DNA of 31,261 nt from Butyrivibrio sp. (GTDB lineage: Bacteria > Bacillota_A > Clostridia > Lachnospirales > Lachnospiraceae), in assembly GCA_017996845.1 (NCBI GenBank), contig JAGOGF010000020.1, forward strand, positions 1 through 31,261, written 5' to 3'. Under the pieces are notes generated by a model that worked only from the letters and a program-made list of their open reading frames with translations, searched no databases and was not told the origin of the DNA. The translations under genes and the position numbers were made by a program. Shown one piece after another: positions 1 through 7,752 of this stretch (positions within the stretch are counted from its first letter, which is position 1; every line of letters begins with the position of its first letter).

Positions 1-636
1 TATATCATGTTTAACTGGATTGCATTCTATTTATCCAATTATGTTGTAAATCTGGATGGAATCCGTCGTACGGAAGGCGGAGAGGCTACAAGAGATATCG
101 CTGCAACTGCTCATATTTCTGCTCCAAAATGGATTATTGAGGCAACAAGATGTGCAGATGTCAACTGGGGTATCCTGCTTGCAATCGGTGCAGCGATTCT
201 GGTATGGTTTATTATGGAAAAGACGACGTTGGGATTTCAGCTTCGCGCAGTAGGATATAGTAAAACAGCTGCTGAATATGCAGGAATCAGTTCCAACAGA
301 ATATTCATGACTTCCATGATGATATCAGGTGCGCTTGCAGGTCTTGGCGGTGCAGTGCAGACCCTTGGCATGGGTGAGCGTATCAGCCAGTTTGCTGCAC
401 AGGAACAATATGGTTTTCAGGGGATTACAGTTGCACTGATTGGTGCTTCCAATCCTATCGGATGTATCTTTGCAGGCCTGTTCTATGGGGCTATGAAATA
501 CGGCGGCAATAAACTTACAATTGTAAATGTACCGGCTGAAGTAATCAGCATTATCATGGGTACGATCATTGTATTCATTGCAATCTCCCATGTATTTAAG
601 GCTTTGTTTACAAGAGGAAAGGGAGGTAAGAACTGA
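1..636 (+). CDS. Nucleoside ABC transporter permease (BMP/NupP-like), 5' partial
   Basis: The reading frame is open from the first base, so this is the C-terminal part (about 211 residues) of a permease that normally has about 350. It is a polytopic membrane protein of the branched-chain/ribose/nucleoside permease family (BPD_transp_2). A cytoplasmic coupling segment GFQLRAVGYSKTAAEYAGIS is followed by helices rich in Gly and Ala (SGALAGLGGAVQTLG). Together with the next permease it would form the membrane channel of an ABC importer for nucleosides, of the type B. subtilis calls NupPQ (YufPQ). The ATPase and the lipoprotein receptor would lie upstream, outside the window. Its TGA overlaps the ATG of the next gene by one base, indicating translational coupling. 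Nucleoside specificity is inferred from the cytidine deaminase two genes downstream. Confidence 0.88.
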   Translation, partial: YIMFNWIAFYLSNYVVNLDGIRRTEGGEATRDIAATAHISAPKWIIEATRCADVNWGILLAIGAAILVWFIMEKTTLGFQLRAVGYSKTAAEYAGISSNRIFMTSMMISGALAGLGGAVQTLGMGERISQFAAQEQYGFQGITVALIGASNPIGCIFAGLFYGAMKYGGNKLTIVNVPAEVISIIMGTIIVFIAISHVFKALFTRGKGGKN

Positions 637-1565
637 TGCTTATTACAAACCTCGGACTGATGATAAATGCAATGCTGGTATGTACACCGCCTCTTTTACT
701 TGCGGCGCTTGGATCCTGTTTTTCAGAAAGAAGCGGTATCATCAATATTGGAATTGAAGGAATGATGACAATCGGAGCATTTATGGGAGCCATTATAGCT
801 TATTATACCGGTAACGGTTGGCTTGGCTTCTTATGCGGAGGACTCGCAGGTGCAGCGTTTGGTGTTTTACATGCAGTTGTATGTATCACATTTAATGCAG
901 ATCAGACAATTGCAGGTACAGCGATTAATTTTATCGGACCAGGACTCGCTGTCTTCCTTTGCAAAGCTTTGTTTGAGAATTCTTCAGATTCCCCTTCGCT
1001 GGATCCGGCAAGTAAACTTCCGAAGATGTTTGACGGAATGTTTCCGGCAGGCTCGTTTGGATATAATGTCATTTCAACTTATTCGGCAGCCTATCTGAGT
1101 CTGTTACTTGTTCTGGTTGTCTGGTTCATTTTCTTTAAAACAAAATTTGGCATGAAGCTGCGTGCAGTGGGAGAACATCCGGAAGCATGTGAGACGCTTG
1201 GAATAAATGTACGTCTGGTTCGTTATATCTGTGTTATTACTTCGGGCTTTCTGGCAGGACTTGGCGGTGCGTTTGTTACACTTTCCACAGTAAGTCAGTT
1301 CCGTCCGAGTGTTATTGTAGGACAGGGATTTATCGCAATTGCCGCTGTTATTTTTGGAAAGTTCAATCCCCAGGGTGCACTTGTCGGATGCCTGATTTTC
1401 GGTTTCTGCAATGGAATCAAGTCATTGATCGGTCAGAATAATATTGTATCTCCCAATCTGATTTCCATGATTCCTTATATTGTAACAATTCTGGCACTGA
1501 TCTTCTTTGTGGGTAAGTCAAGAGTTCCGGCAGCCAATGGCAAACCGTTTATAAAGGCAAAATAA
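636..1565 (+). CDS. Nucleoside ABC transporter permease (NupQ-like)
   Basis: A 309-residue polytopic permease and partner of the preceding one. The N-terminus reads FSERSGIINIGIEGMM, a hallmark of the second permease of BMP-type nucleoside importers. The coupling loop (FGMKLRAVGEHPEACETLGI) and GFLAGLGGAFVTL parallel the same segments in the first permease. About eight to nine hydrophobic helices are evident. The length is typical for the family. The start ATG overlaps the upstream stop (TGATG), with GGGAGG about nine bases before it. The stop is one base before the cytidine deaminase start, so transport and intracellular deamination are co-transcribed. The substrate (cytidine, uridine or purine nucleosides) cannot be read from the sequence. 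A general sugar permease is the less likely alternative. Confidence 0.9.
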   Translation: MLITNLGLMINAMLVCTPPLLLAALGSCFSERSGIINIGIEGMMTIGAFMGAIIAYYTGNGWLGFLCGGLAGAAFGVLHAVVCITFNADQTIAGTAINFIGPGLAVFLCKALFENSSDSPSLDPASKLPKMFDGMFPAGSFGYNVISTYSAAYLSLLLVLVVWFIFFKTKFGMKLRAVGEHPEACETLGINVRLVRYICVITSGFLAGLGGAFVTLSTVSQFRPSVIVGQGFIAIAAVIFGKFNPQGALVGCLIFGFCNGIKSLIGQNNIVSPNLISMIPYIVTILALIFFVGKSRVPAANGKPFIKAK

Positions 1566-1566
1566 A

Positions 1567-1983
1567 ATGATTGATTATAAGGATTTGATAAACAAAGCAC
1601 TTGGTATGAGAGCATTTTCCTATACACCATATTCACATTTTAATGTTGGTGCAGCGCTTCTTACTTCTGATGGAAAAGTCTATACCGGGTGCAATATCGA
1701 AAATGCTTCCTATACGCCTGCAAATTGCGCGGAAAGAACGGCTTTTTTCAAGGCTGTCAGTGATGGATATCACAATTTTAGTGCAATTGCAGTCGTAGGG
1801 GGACCTGCAGCGGCAGAAAAGCTTGAGATTTGTCCGCCGTGCGGCGTTTGCAGGCAGGTAATGCGAGAGTTTTGCAGCGATGATTTTGAAATCATTTTGG
1901 GAACTTCAGCAGAAAATTATCAGATATATACTTTATCACAGATCCTTCCAATGGGATTTGGACCATCTAATCTTTCAGAATAA
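1567..1983 (+). CDS. cdd: Cytidine deaminase
   Basis: A 138-residue homotetrameric-type cytidine deaminase, which converts (deoxy)cytidine to (deoxy)uridine in the cytoplasm for pyrimidine salvage. The zinc site is complete: C54-A55-E56, with E56 the proton-shuttling glutamate, and P91-C92-G93-V94-C95 supplying the other two cysteine ligands. The substrate-binding stretch Y22-S-H-F-N-V-G and C42-N-I-E-N-A-S-Y are also intact. The length matches the small tetrameric class (about 130-140). The start is one base after the upstream permease stop. It is the last gene of the nucleoside-uptake operon; a promoter for the next operon lies just downstream. I saw no obvious hairpin terminator right after the stop. 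Confidence 0.95.
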   Translation: MIDYKDLINKALGMRAFSYTPYSHFNVGAALLTSDGKVYTGCNIENASYTPANCAERTAFFKAVSDGYHNFSAIAVVGGPAAAEKLEICPPCGVCRQVMREFCSDDFEIILGTSAENYQIYTLSQILPMGFGPSNLSE

Positions 1984-2066
1984 TACAGTGCAGACCTGGT
2001 TCAAACAATTACTTTGATTTTAGGGCACTGGATATATTTTGTATGTTATGAGTCAATATGAAATAC

Positions 2067-2101
2067 TTGACGCTTTGACAGAATATATGCTATATTATAG
2101 T
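2067..2101 (+). promoter_or_regulatory. Candidate promoter of the rplS operon
   Basis: Two overlapping sigma-A-like readings are possible. One is TTGACG (2067-2072), an 18-base spacer, then TATATT (2091-2096). The other is TTGACA (2075-2080), a 15-base spacer, then TATAGT (2096-2101). Both point to a start near 2102-2108 and give a leader of about 70 bases before rplS. Confidence 0.6.
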
Positions 2102-2109
2102 ACGTTGTG

Positions 2110-2168
2110 ATTATAGACGGTCCTCTGTTACTTATAGTGGGTATTAAGAACGTCCATCGAATAGGAGA
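2110..2168 (+). promoter_or_regulatory. Candidate ribosomal protein L19 leader RNA
   Basis: The 5' untranslated region of rplS contains a possible short compact fold. GACG (2116-2119) can pair with CGTC (2151-2154), enclosing TTAC...GGTA-type inner pairing around 2128-2143. The rplS ribosome binding site ATAGGAG follows directly. Firmicutes rplS genes often carry an autoregulatory L19 leader in this position. The family match is inferred from position and gross structure, not from an alignment. Confidence 0.35.
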
Positions 2169-2174
2169 AAAGAT

Positions 2175-2522
2175 ATGGGAACAATTATTGAAGACATCGA
2201 AAAAGAGCAGTTAAATGCAAACGCACCTGAGTTCAATACCGGAGATACTGTTAAAGTATACGGTAAGATCAAAGAAGGAAACCGTGAAAGAGTTCAGGTT
2301 TTTGAAGGAACTGTTAAGAAGATTCAGGGTGGTGCAAACAGAGTAACTTTTACCGTAAGAAAAGAATCTTATGGTGTCGGTGTTGAAAAGACATGGGCAC
2401 TTCATTCCCCTCTTGTTGAGAAGGTTGAAGTTGTAAGACATGGTCGTGTAAGAAGAGCAAAGCTGAATTATCTGAAGGGTCTTACAGGTAAAAAGGCAAA
2501 GATTAAGGAAGTTATTAAATAA
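2175..2522 (+). CDS. rplS: 50S ribosomal protein L19
   Basis: A 115-residue protein with the full L19 pattern: an N-terminal [11 protein letters not shown] helix, the [20 protein letters not shown] segment, then a basic SH3-like barrel with [12 protein letters not shown] and [17 protein letters not shown], ending in a Lys/Arg-rich [20 protein letters not shown] tail. L19 sits at the interface of the 30S and 50S subunits. The length is normal. The start is supported by AGGAG about eight bases upstream. It heads the operon that continues with signal peptidase, rbgA and rnhB, and a hairpin terminator or attenuator follows the stop, so rplS can be made in excess over downstream genes. Confidence 0.97.
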   Translation: MGTIIEDIEKEQLNANAPEFNTGDTVKVYGKIKEGNRERVQVFEGTVKKIQGGANRVTFTVRKESYGVGVEKTWALHSPLVEKVEVVRHGRVRRAKLNYLKGLTGKKAKIKEVIK

Positions 2523-2538
2523 ATTTTCCGGGAGATAA

Positions 2539-2570
2539 GGGCAGTTACTTCACAGTAATTGCCCTTTCTG
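2539..2570 (+). terminator. Hairpin terminator/attenuator after rplS
   Basis: An 11-bp stem (GGGCAGTTACT at 2539-2549 with AGTAATTGCCC at 2554-2564, one G-T wobble) with a TCAC loop is followed by TTTCTGTTT. The T-tract is interrupted, so termination is probably partial and allows read-through into lepB. Confidence 0.75.
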
Positions 2571-2585
2571 TTTCATGGAGCAGAT

Positions 2586-3182
2586 ATGCATAGAAATAGA
2601 CGCAGTCAGATATTATCTTATAAAAAAAAGAAAAAAATTACACCGGAAATGGTCAGAGAAGTCTTTTCCTGGATTTTTTATACCTTTGTTGCAGTCTTCA
2701 TGGCACTTTTGGTTGTCATGGCTTTTGGAATGCGCACAAAGGTAATTGGAGAGTCTATGGAACCGACTTTATATCATGGACAGGATGTATTGATCAATCG
2801 AATTGCATATAAGTTCACGTCTCCCAAAAGTGGGGATATCATTGCATTTCTGCCAAACGGAAATGTTAATTCACATGATTATATTAAACGTGTGGTTGCT
2901 GTGCCGGGAGATACCGTTCAGATTAAGGATGGTAAATTATATGTAAATGGGCAGGAACAGGATAGTAATGATTCTTTATATGATAAAATGGAAGATGCAG
3001 GTATTGCATCAGGCAAAATAAAACTTGCTGCTGATGAGTATTTTGTGCTTGGCGATAATAGAAACAGCAGTGAGGATTCCAGAAGCGCAAATATTGGTAC
3101 TGTGAAGTCAGGCAGTATTATTGGTAAGATATGGTATCATTATGGCGGTGAAGAAGGAAACACTGGATTCGTAAAGAACTGA
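2586..3182 (+). CDS. lepB: Type I signal peptidase (first copy)
   Basis: A 198-residue membrane-anchored signal peptidase I (SipS type), which cleaves Sec/Tat signal peptides on the outer face of the membrane. The N-terminus is very basic (Y12-K13 to K17). One transmembrane helix spans about residues 28-47. Box B follows with catalytic Ser57 in G-E-S-M-E-P-T-L, then box D with catalytic Lys101 in Y-I-K-R-V-V and box E in G-D-N-R-N-S-S-E-D-S-R. I chose the ATG at 2586 because GGAG lies five bases upstream. An in-frame TTG at 2559 falls inside the terminator stem and is unlikely. It sits directly downstream of rplS. A second copy lies 1 kb further on. Confidence 0.93.
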   Translation: MHRNRRSQILSYKKKKKITPEMVREVFSWIFYTFVAVFMALLVVMAFGMRTKVIGESMEPTLYHGQDVLINRIAYKFTSPKSGDIIAFLPNGNVNSHDYIKRVVAVPGDTVQIKDGKLYVNGQEQDSNDSLYDKMEDAGIASGKIKLAADEYFVLGDNRNSSEDSRSANIGTVKSGSIIGKIWYHYGGEEGNTGFVKN

Positions 3183-3214
3183 ATCACGTGGATGTACGTG
3201 AGTGGAGGCATATA

Positions 3215-4093
3215 TTGAATTATCAATGGTATCCGGGGCATATGACAAAAGCTATTCGTATGATGCAGGAAAATATTAAACTGGTTGATATGATCATTGA
3301 AATTACGGATGCAAGGCTTCCACTTTCAGGAAGAAATCCGGATATTGATGAACTGGGAAAAAATAAATTCAGGCTGATCATCCTGAATAAGGCAGATCTT
3401 GCAGATCCCATCATGAACCGAAAGTGGACGGAATATTTTAGGGCGAAGGGAATTTTGGTTATGGAAATGAATTCCCGTCAAAGTGGTGGTGTGAATGAAA
3501 TAAAAAATAAGATGAGAGATGCCTGTGCTGAAAAAATTGCACGTGACAAAAAGAGAGGTATTATCAACAGACCAATTCGTGCAATGGTTGCAGGAATTCC
3601 AAATGTTGGCAAATCCACCTTTATTAATCATCTTGCAGGAAGAAATTCTGCAAAAACAGGGAACAAACCCGGGGTAACAAAAGGAAAGCAATGGATTATG
3701 CTGGGAAATCAGATTCAGCTTCTGGACACACCGGGAATTTTATGGCCTAAATTCAACGATGAAACAGTAGGCCTTCATCTTGCACTGGTGGGTTCCATGA
3801 ATGATGAAAATCTGGATGCAGGGGAACTGGCAGTCAGTTTGATTCGTTTTCTGAATGAAAAATATCCGGATGTAATAGAAAAGCTTTATGCTGTTACAAA
3901 ACAGCAGATTTTTGAATGCAGGGAAAAAGAGGAACTGATCAATGATGAAGCAGCTTGTTTGACTGCTATTGCCATTAATCGAAACTGTTATTCATTGGGA
4001 GCCAGACCTGATATGATGCGTGCAGCTGCTATGCTGCTGGAGGATTTCAGAAGCGGACGGCTTGGCAGAATTACACTTGAAAATCCGGAATAA
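3215..4093 (+). CDS. rbgA: Ribosome biogenesis GTPase RbgA (YlqF)
   Basis: A 292-residue circularly permuted GTPase needed for late 50S assembly. The N-terminus WYPGHMTKA is the family signature. GTPase motifs occur in permuted order: G4 NKAD at 58-61, G1 GIPNVGKST at 127-135, G3 DTPG at 171-174, then a C-terminal ANTAR-like RNA-binding helical region. I chose the TTG at 3215 because GTGGAGG lies six bases upstream and the protein then begins exactly like its relatives (MNYQWYPGHM). An in-frame GTG at 3188 would add nine unsupported residues. It lies between two signal peptidase genes; the rplS-lepB-rbgA-rnhB order is common in Firmicutes. Confidence 0.95.
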   Translation: MNYQWYPGHMTKAIRMMQENIKLVDMIIEITDARLPLSGRNPDIDELGKNKFRLIILNKADLADPIMNRKWTEYFRAKGILVMEMNSRQSGGVNEIKNKMRDACAEKIARDKKRGIINRPIRAMVAGIPNVGKSTFINHLAGRNSAKTGNKPGVTKGKQWIMLGNQIQLLDTPGILWPKFNDETVGLHLALVGSMNDENLDAGELAVSLIRFLNEKYPDVIEKLYAVTKQQIFECREKEELINDEAACLTAIAINRNCYSLGARPDMMRAAAMLLEDFRSGRLGRITLENPE

Positions 4094-4202
4094 ATCTGAT
4101 AAATATTGCATGGTTATACATGAAGCGATAAAATAAATCGTACTGTGTGTATATTATTAGGTATATAATCAATAGAAAAGAGGCATGCCTGAGGGCAAGT
4201 AT

Positions 4203-4739
4203 ATGATAAAAAAAATTCTAAAGGAAGTTTTCAGTACAATAATATATCTGGTTGTGGTATTTTGTCTGACTTTTCTATTTATCCATTTTGTAGCACAAAG
4301 GACAGAAGTAAATGGAAGATCAATGGAACCCACTTTGGAGGATCGTGATTCTCTGATTGTTGATAAGATCAGTTACCGTTTTACGGATCCCAAACGTTAT
4401 GATATCATTGTATTTCCTTTTGAATATGAAGATAATACCTATTTTATCAAGAGAATCATAGGTTTACCGGGGGAAACCATCCAGATCGACCGAAGCGGTA
4501 AAATATATATTGATGGGAAAGTACTTGATGATACACATGGTAAAGAGGTTATTGTTGATCCTGGAAGAGCGATTGATCCGATTAAATTAGGTGATGATGA
4601 ATATTTTGTTATGGGGGATAACCGTAATAACAGTATGGACAGCAGAGATCCGCAGGTCGGTAATATTAAGCGTAAAGATCTGATTGGAAAAGCATGGGTG
4701 AGAATATATCCGTTTCACTCCTTTGGAGCAATTAAATAA
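4203..4739 (+). CDS. lepB: Type I signal peptidase (second copy)
   Basis: A 178-residue signal peptidase I, shorter and diverged from the first copy. It has a basic start (MIKKILKEV), one transmembrane helix at about residues 10-30, catalytic Ser40 in G-R-S-M-E-P-T-L, and catalytic Lys83 in F-I-K-R-I-I-G-L-P-G. The box E equivalent is M-G-D-N-R-N-N-S-M-D-S-R-D-P. I chose the ATG at 4203, with GAGGG seven bases upstream. The in-frame ATG at 4185 has its AGAGG only about one base away, which is too close. The 109-base gap after rbgA includes a TATAAT (4164-4169) without a convincing -35 partner, so a separate promoter is possible. Its stop is directly followed by the rnhB start. Confidence 0.93.
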   Translation: MIKKILKEVFSTIIYLVVVFCLTFLFIHFVAQRTEVNGRSMEPTLEDRDSLIVDKISYRFTDPKRYDIIVFPFEYEDNTYFIKRIIGLPGETIQIDRSGKIYIDGKVLDDTHGKEVIVDPGRAIDPIKLGDDEYFVMGDNRNNSMDSRDPQVGNIKRKDLIGKAWVRIYPFHSFGAIK

Positions 4740-5504
4740 ATGGAATCTCTTAATCAAATCAAAGAAAAGTTCAGAAATGCATCTTTAGAGGAAATTCCTG
4801 ACATTTTGAATATATATGCTGCAGATACACGTGATGGAGTCAGAAAGCTGATTACTGCAGCACAGAAAAAAGCAGCTGCATTTGAAAAAGAAAAAGTAAG
4901 AATATATGGAATGCAAGAATTCGAACGACAGAATGATGAAAAAGGCTATATATGCGGAATTGATGAGGTTGGACGAGGCCCGCTTGCCGGTCCGGTTGTA
5001 GCAGGTGCTGTAATTCTTCCAAAAAATTGTGATATATTGTATCTTAATGATTCAAAACAACTATCCGAAAAAAGAAGAGAAGAACTGTATGATATCATCA
5101 TGGAAAAGGCACTTGCAGTTGGTATTGGTGCAGCAACTCCGGAACGGATAGATGAGATCAATATTTTGCAGGCTGATTATGAAGCAATGGCGCAGGCAGT
5201 AGGGAATCTTACCGTCAAACCGGATATTTTATTGATTGATGCAGTTCATATTCCGCAGCTCGAAGCATATGAACAAATTTCCATTATTAAGGGAGATGCA
5301 AAAAGTGTATCCATTGCTGCGGCAAGCATTGTTGCGAAGGTAACAAGAGATCGGCTTATGAAAGAACTGGATGCACAATATCCTGTTTATGGATTTGCAC
5401 AGAATAAAGGGTATGGTTCCGCTGAACATATCGCTGCATTAAAAAAGTACGGTCCATGCCCGTTGCACAGAAGATCTTTTATTGGTCACTTTGTCCCACA
5501 GTAA
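4740..5504 (+). CDS. rnhB: Ribonuclease HII
   Basis: A 254-residue RNase HII, which nicks RNA-DNA hybrids and removes ribonucleotides misincorporated into DNA. The catalytic core opens with G73-I-D-E-V-G-R-G80, giving acidic residues D75 and E76, followed by PLAGPVVAGAV. It continues with LNDSKQLSEKRREELY, LLIDAVHI and SIIKGDAKSVSIAAASIVAKVTRD, and ends with GYGSAEHIAALKKYGPCPLHR and F. The roughly 70-residue helical N-terminal extension is typical of Bacillus-type RnhB. The ATG starts immediately at the preceding TAA, indicating tight coupling to the second lepB. The in-frame stop is 17 bases before the next gene. Confidence 0.96.
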   Translation: MESLNQIKEKFRNASLEEIPDILNIYAADTRDGVRKLITAAQKKAAAFEKEKVRIYGMQEFERQNDEKGYICGIDEVGRGPLAGPVVAGAVILPKNCDILYLNDSKQLSEKRREELYDIIMEKALAVGIGAATPERIDEINILQADYEAMAQAVGNLTVKPDILLIDAVHIPQLEAYEQISIIKGDAKSVSIAAASIVAKVTRDRLMKELDAQYPVYGFAQNKGYGSAEHIAALKKYGPCPLHRRSFIGHFVPQ

Positions 5505-5521
5505 CAGATCTGAGGAGAGCG

Positions 5522-7420
5522 ATGGATAATAATCTGTATATTGGCGCAAAACAAACTGTCGGTACTGTTCAGATTCAGAGTCCGTCAGAAAGTTACAGAG
5601 CACAGGCACAGCTTTCGACCCTTAGTACCGGACAGACATTACAGGGAAAAGTTATTTCTGTCAGTACCGCAGTTGATGGTACAAAAGCAGCACAAATCAA
5701 TATAGGAAATAATATCGTTGTTTCTGCAAGGCTTCAGGGCAATATGGCGCTGAATGCCGGGCAGAATATTTCTTTTGAAGTCAGAAGTACCACTTCCGGT
5801 ACAGTTACCCTAAGCCCTCTTTATGAAAATACAGCAGCAGACAGCAGTATGATGAAGGCACTGAATGCGGCTGGTTTGGCTGCAAATGATACCACGCTTG
5901 AAATGGTAAAAGATATGATGGAAAGCGGCATGTCTGTTGACAGAAATTCGCTTTTGCAGATGAATCACAGTATTATGGAATATCCATCTGCTGATATTGA
6001 TTCATTGATACAGATGGCAAAATTAAATATTCCCATTACAGAGGAAAATATTACACAATTTCAAAATTATCAGAATTATGAGCATCAGGTCATAAACAGC
6101 GTGAGCACAATTATGAACGAACTTCCTGAGGCTTTTCAGGAAATGATTCAAAATGGGAATCAAAGCGGCGCCATGGATTTGTATGGTGATTTGATGAATC
6201 TCTTCTCTGCAAAAGGAACGGCAATACAGAATAACAACGTTGTAACAGGAACATTTCAGGCGCAAACAGGCAATAATGTGATCTTAAATAATATGCCAGC
6301 GGGCAGTTTGAATGAAAATACAGAAACTGCCTTGAATCAGACATCGTCAGAGGGAAAGGTGTCAGGAACCATCGCTGAAGTGCCTGCTCAGGCAGATACT
6401 TCAGGTGAAAATCTGAATGTAATGACGGCGCGCTCCAAAGTGCAGGGCCTTCCGTTTTCAATAGAAACGGTGCAGGAAAATGCTGTCTCTGAAACGAGTA
6501 CTTCTGATACGAATGCTCCCATAACTGAAACAATACGTTCCACTGCGCAGGGTCAGAATCTGCAGACCCAACAGCAGGCTGCAGGTTCCTTTGCAGATAA
6601 CGTGTTATCTCTTTTTAAAGTATTAAATGTATCGGATTTGGCCATAAAAGACCTGATCGGTCAAAACAATCCTGCAGAAATTCTGCAGAATGATCCTGCA
6701 CAGACGTTGAAACTTCTGGCAGATATTTATCTGCAGACGGCACATACATCAGAAGCTGCAGATCATTCCTGGACATCTTTTTTTTCTTCCAGTAATTTTA
6801 CCGGAATGCTTCAGAAGACAATTTCAGAACAATGGCTGATTGCGCCGGCAGACGTAGAGTCACGTAAAAATGTAGAAAATTTATATCAGCGACTCCATGA
6901 TCAAACGGCAGAACTGACCCGCATTTTATCTGATACGGTTGGGGCACAGTCAAAGGTATCGCAAAGTGTTAATAATCTATCCGGAAATCTGGAGTTTATG
7001 AATCAGCTAAATCAAATGTTTGCTTATGTGCAGCTTCCATTAAAAATGCAGGGGCAGAATGCACATGGTGATTTGTATGTTTATACGAATCAGAAGAACC
7101 TGGCAAGCAAAGACGGACAGGTAAGTGCAATTCTCCATCTTGATATGGAACATCTGGGCCCTCTTGATGTTTATGTTAAGATGAAGGATCAGAATGTCAG
7201 TACAAATTTTTATCTGGCTGATGATGCTGCTTTGGATCTGATTGCGTCAAATATTGCGATATTGGATGCAAGGCTTCAGAAACGTGGATATACCATGCAT
7301 GTCAGGATGATGCTTCAGAATGCATATGAACCAACAGAAAATGCTGCCTTGGATGAGCTTCTGCAAAAAGGTGAAAAAATTACACTTATATCGGATAATT
7401 CTTTTGATGCGAGAGCATAA
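5522..7420 (+). CDS. FliK-like protein with C-terminal flagellar hook-length-control domain (YlqG-like)
   Basis: A 632-residue protein without signal peptide or membrane helix. Residues about 20-105 look like a small beta-barrel (GKVISVS..., INIGNNIVVSARL, GQNISFEV). Residues about 105-230 are helical and Met/Asn-rich. The middle (about 235-370) is a Gln/Asn/Ser/Thr-rich linker. Residues about 505-600 match the Flg_hook (FliK C-terminal) pattern: LHLDMEHLGPLDVYVKM, a short beta hairpin, then a helix ending KRGYTMHVRMM. FliK senses hook length and signals FlhB to switch export substrates. Here the next gene encodes an FlhB C-domain relative, matching the Bacillus ylqG-ylqH arrangement after rnhB. 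I chose the ATG at 5522 for its GAGGAG site; an in-frame ATG at 5456 lies inside rnhB. The exact role is unknown. Confidence 0.8.
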   Translation: MDNNLYIGAKQTVGTVQIQSPSESYRAQAQLSTLSTGQTLQGKVISVSTAVDGTKAAQINIGNNIVVSARLQGNMALNAGQNISFEVRSTTSGTVTLSPLYENTAADSSMMKALNAAGLAANDTTLEMVKDMMESGMSVDRNSLLQMNHSIMEYPSADIDSLIQMAKLNIPITEENITQFQNYQNYEHQVINSVSTIMNELPEAFQEMIQNGNQSGAMDLYGDLMNLFSAKGTAIQNNNVVTGTFQAQTGNNVILNNMPAGSLNENTETALNQTSSEGKVSGTIAEVPAQADTSGENLNVMTARSKVQGLPFSIETVQENAVSETSTSDTNAPITETIRSTAQGQNLQTQQQAAGSFADNVLSLFKVLNVSDLAIKDLIGQNNPAEILQNDPAQTLKLLADIYLQTAHTSEAADHSWTSFFSSSNFTGMLQKTISEQWLIAPADVESRKNVENLYQRLHDQTAELTRILSDTVGAQSKVSQSVNNLSGNLEFMNQLNQMFAYVQLPLKMQGQNAHGDLYVYTNQKNLASKDGQVSAILHLDMEHLGPLDVYVKMKDQNVSTNFYLADDAALDLIASNIAILDARLQKRGYTMHVRMMLQNAYEPTENAALDELLQKGEKITLISDNSFDARA

Positions 7421-7434
7421 AAAAGGAGAGCAAA

Positions 7435-7752
7435 ATGGAACATGACAGGACCAAAAAAGTACGGCAGGCGATTGCGCTTGGCTATGATCCAAATGAAGAC
7501 GATGCACCCAAAGTTATTGCAACAGGGAAAGGCCTGTTGGCTGATAAAATTATTGAAAAAGCAAAAGAAGAAAAGATACCGGTTCGAACGGATGATAAGC
7601 TGGCAAACACATTATCCAGGCTGGATATTGGAGAGATGATTCCGCCTGAACTATATGAGGTGGTAGCTGAAATATTGGTATTTGTAGATGCAATGGATAA
7701 AATTCGTGCAAAAGATGATGGTGCGAAAGATTTTCTGAAAAAGGAATTGTGA
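7435..7752 (+). CDS. FlhB C-terminal-domain-like protein (YlqH-like)
   Basis: A 105-residue soluble protein equivalent to the cytoplasmic C-terminal domain of FlhB/YscU export-switch proteins. Family features are clear: AIALGYDPNEDDAPKVIATG, LLADKIIEKAKEEKIPV, then LDIGEMIPPELYEVVAEIL. It lacks the four FlhB membrane helices. It also lacks the N-P-T-H autocleavage motif: the residues aligned with PTH before the AVAL strand read K-V-R. It therefore resembles a pre-cut FlhB-CC fragment. It is 14 bases downstream of the FliK-like gene, with AAGGAG before its ATG, and followed without a gap by yraN. By analogy it may bind the FliK-like protein. No export apparatus genes are in the window. Confidence 0.85.
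   Translation: MEHDRTKKVRQAIALGYDPNEDDAPKVIATGKGLLADKIIEKAKEEKIPVRTDDKLANTLSRLDIGEMIPPELYEVVAEILVFVDAMDKIRAKDDGAKDFLKKEL

Noticed and set aside
2559..2585. Upstream TTG start for the first signal peptidase
   Set aside because: It lies inside the rplS terminator stem; ATG 2586 has GGAG at proper spacing.
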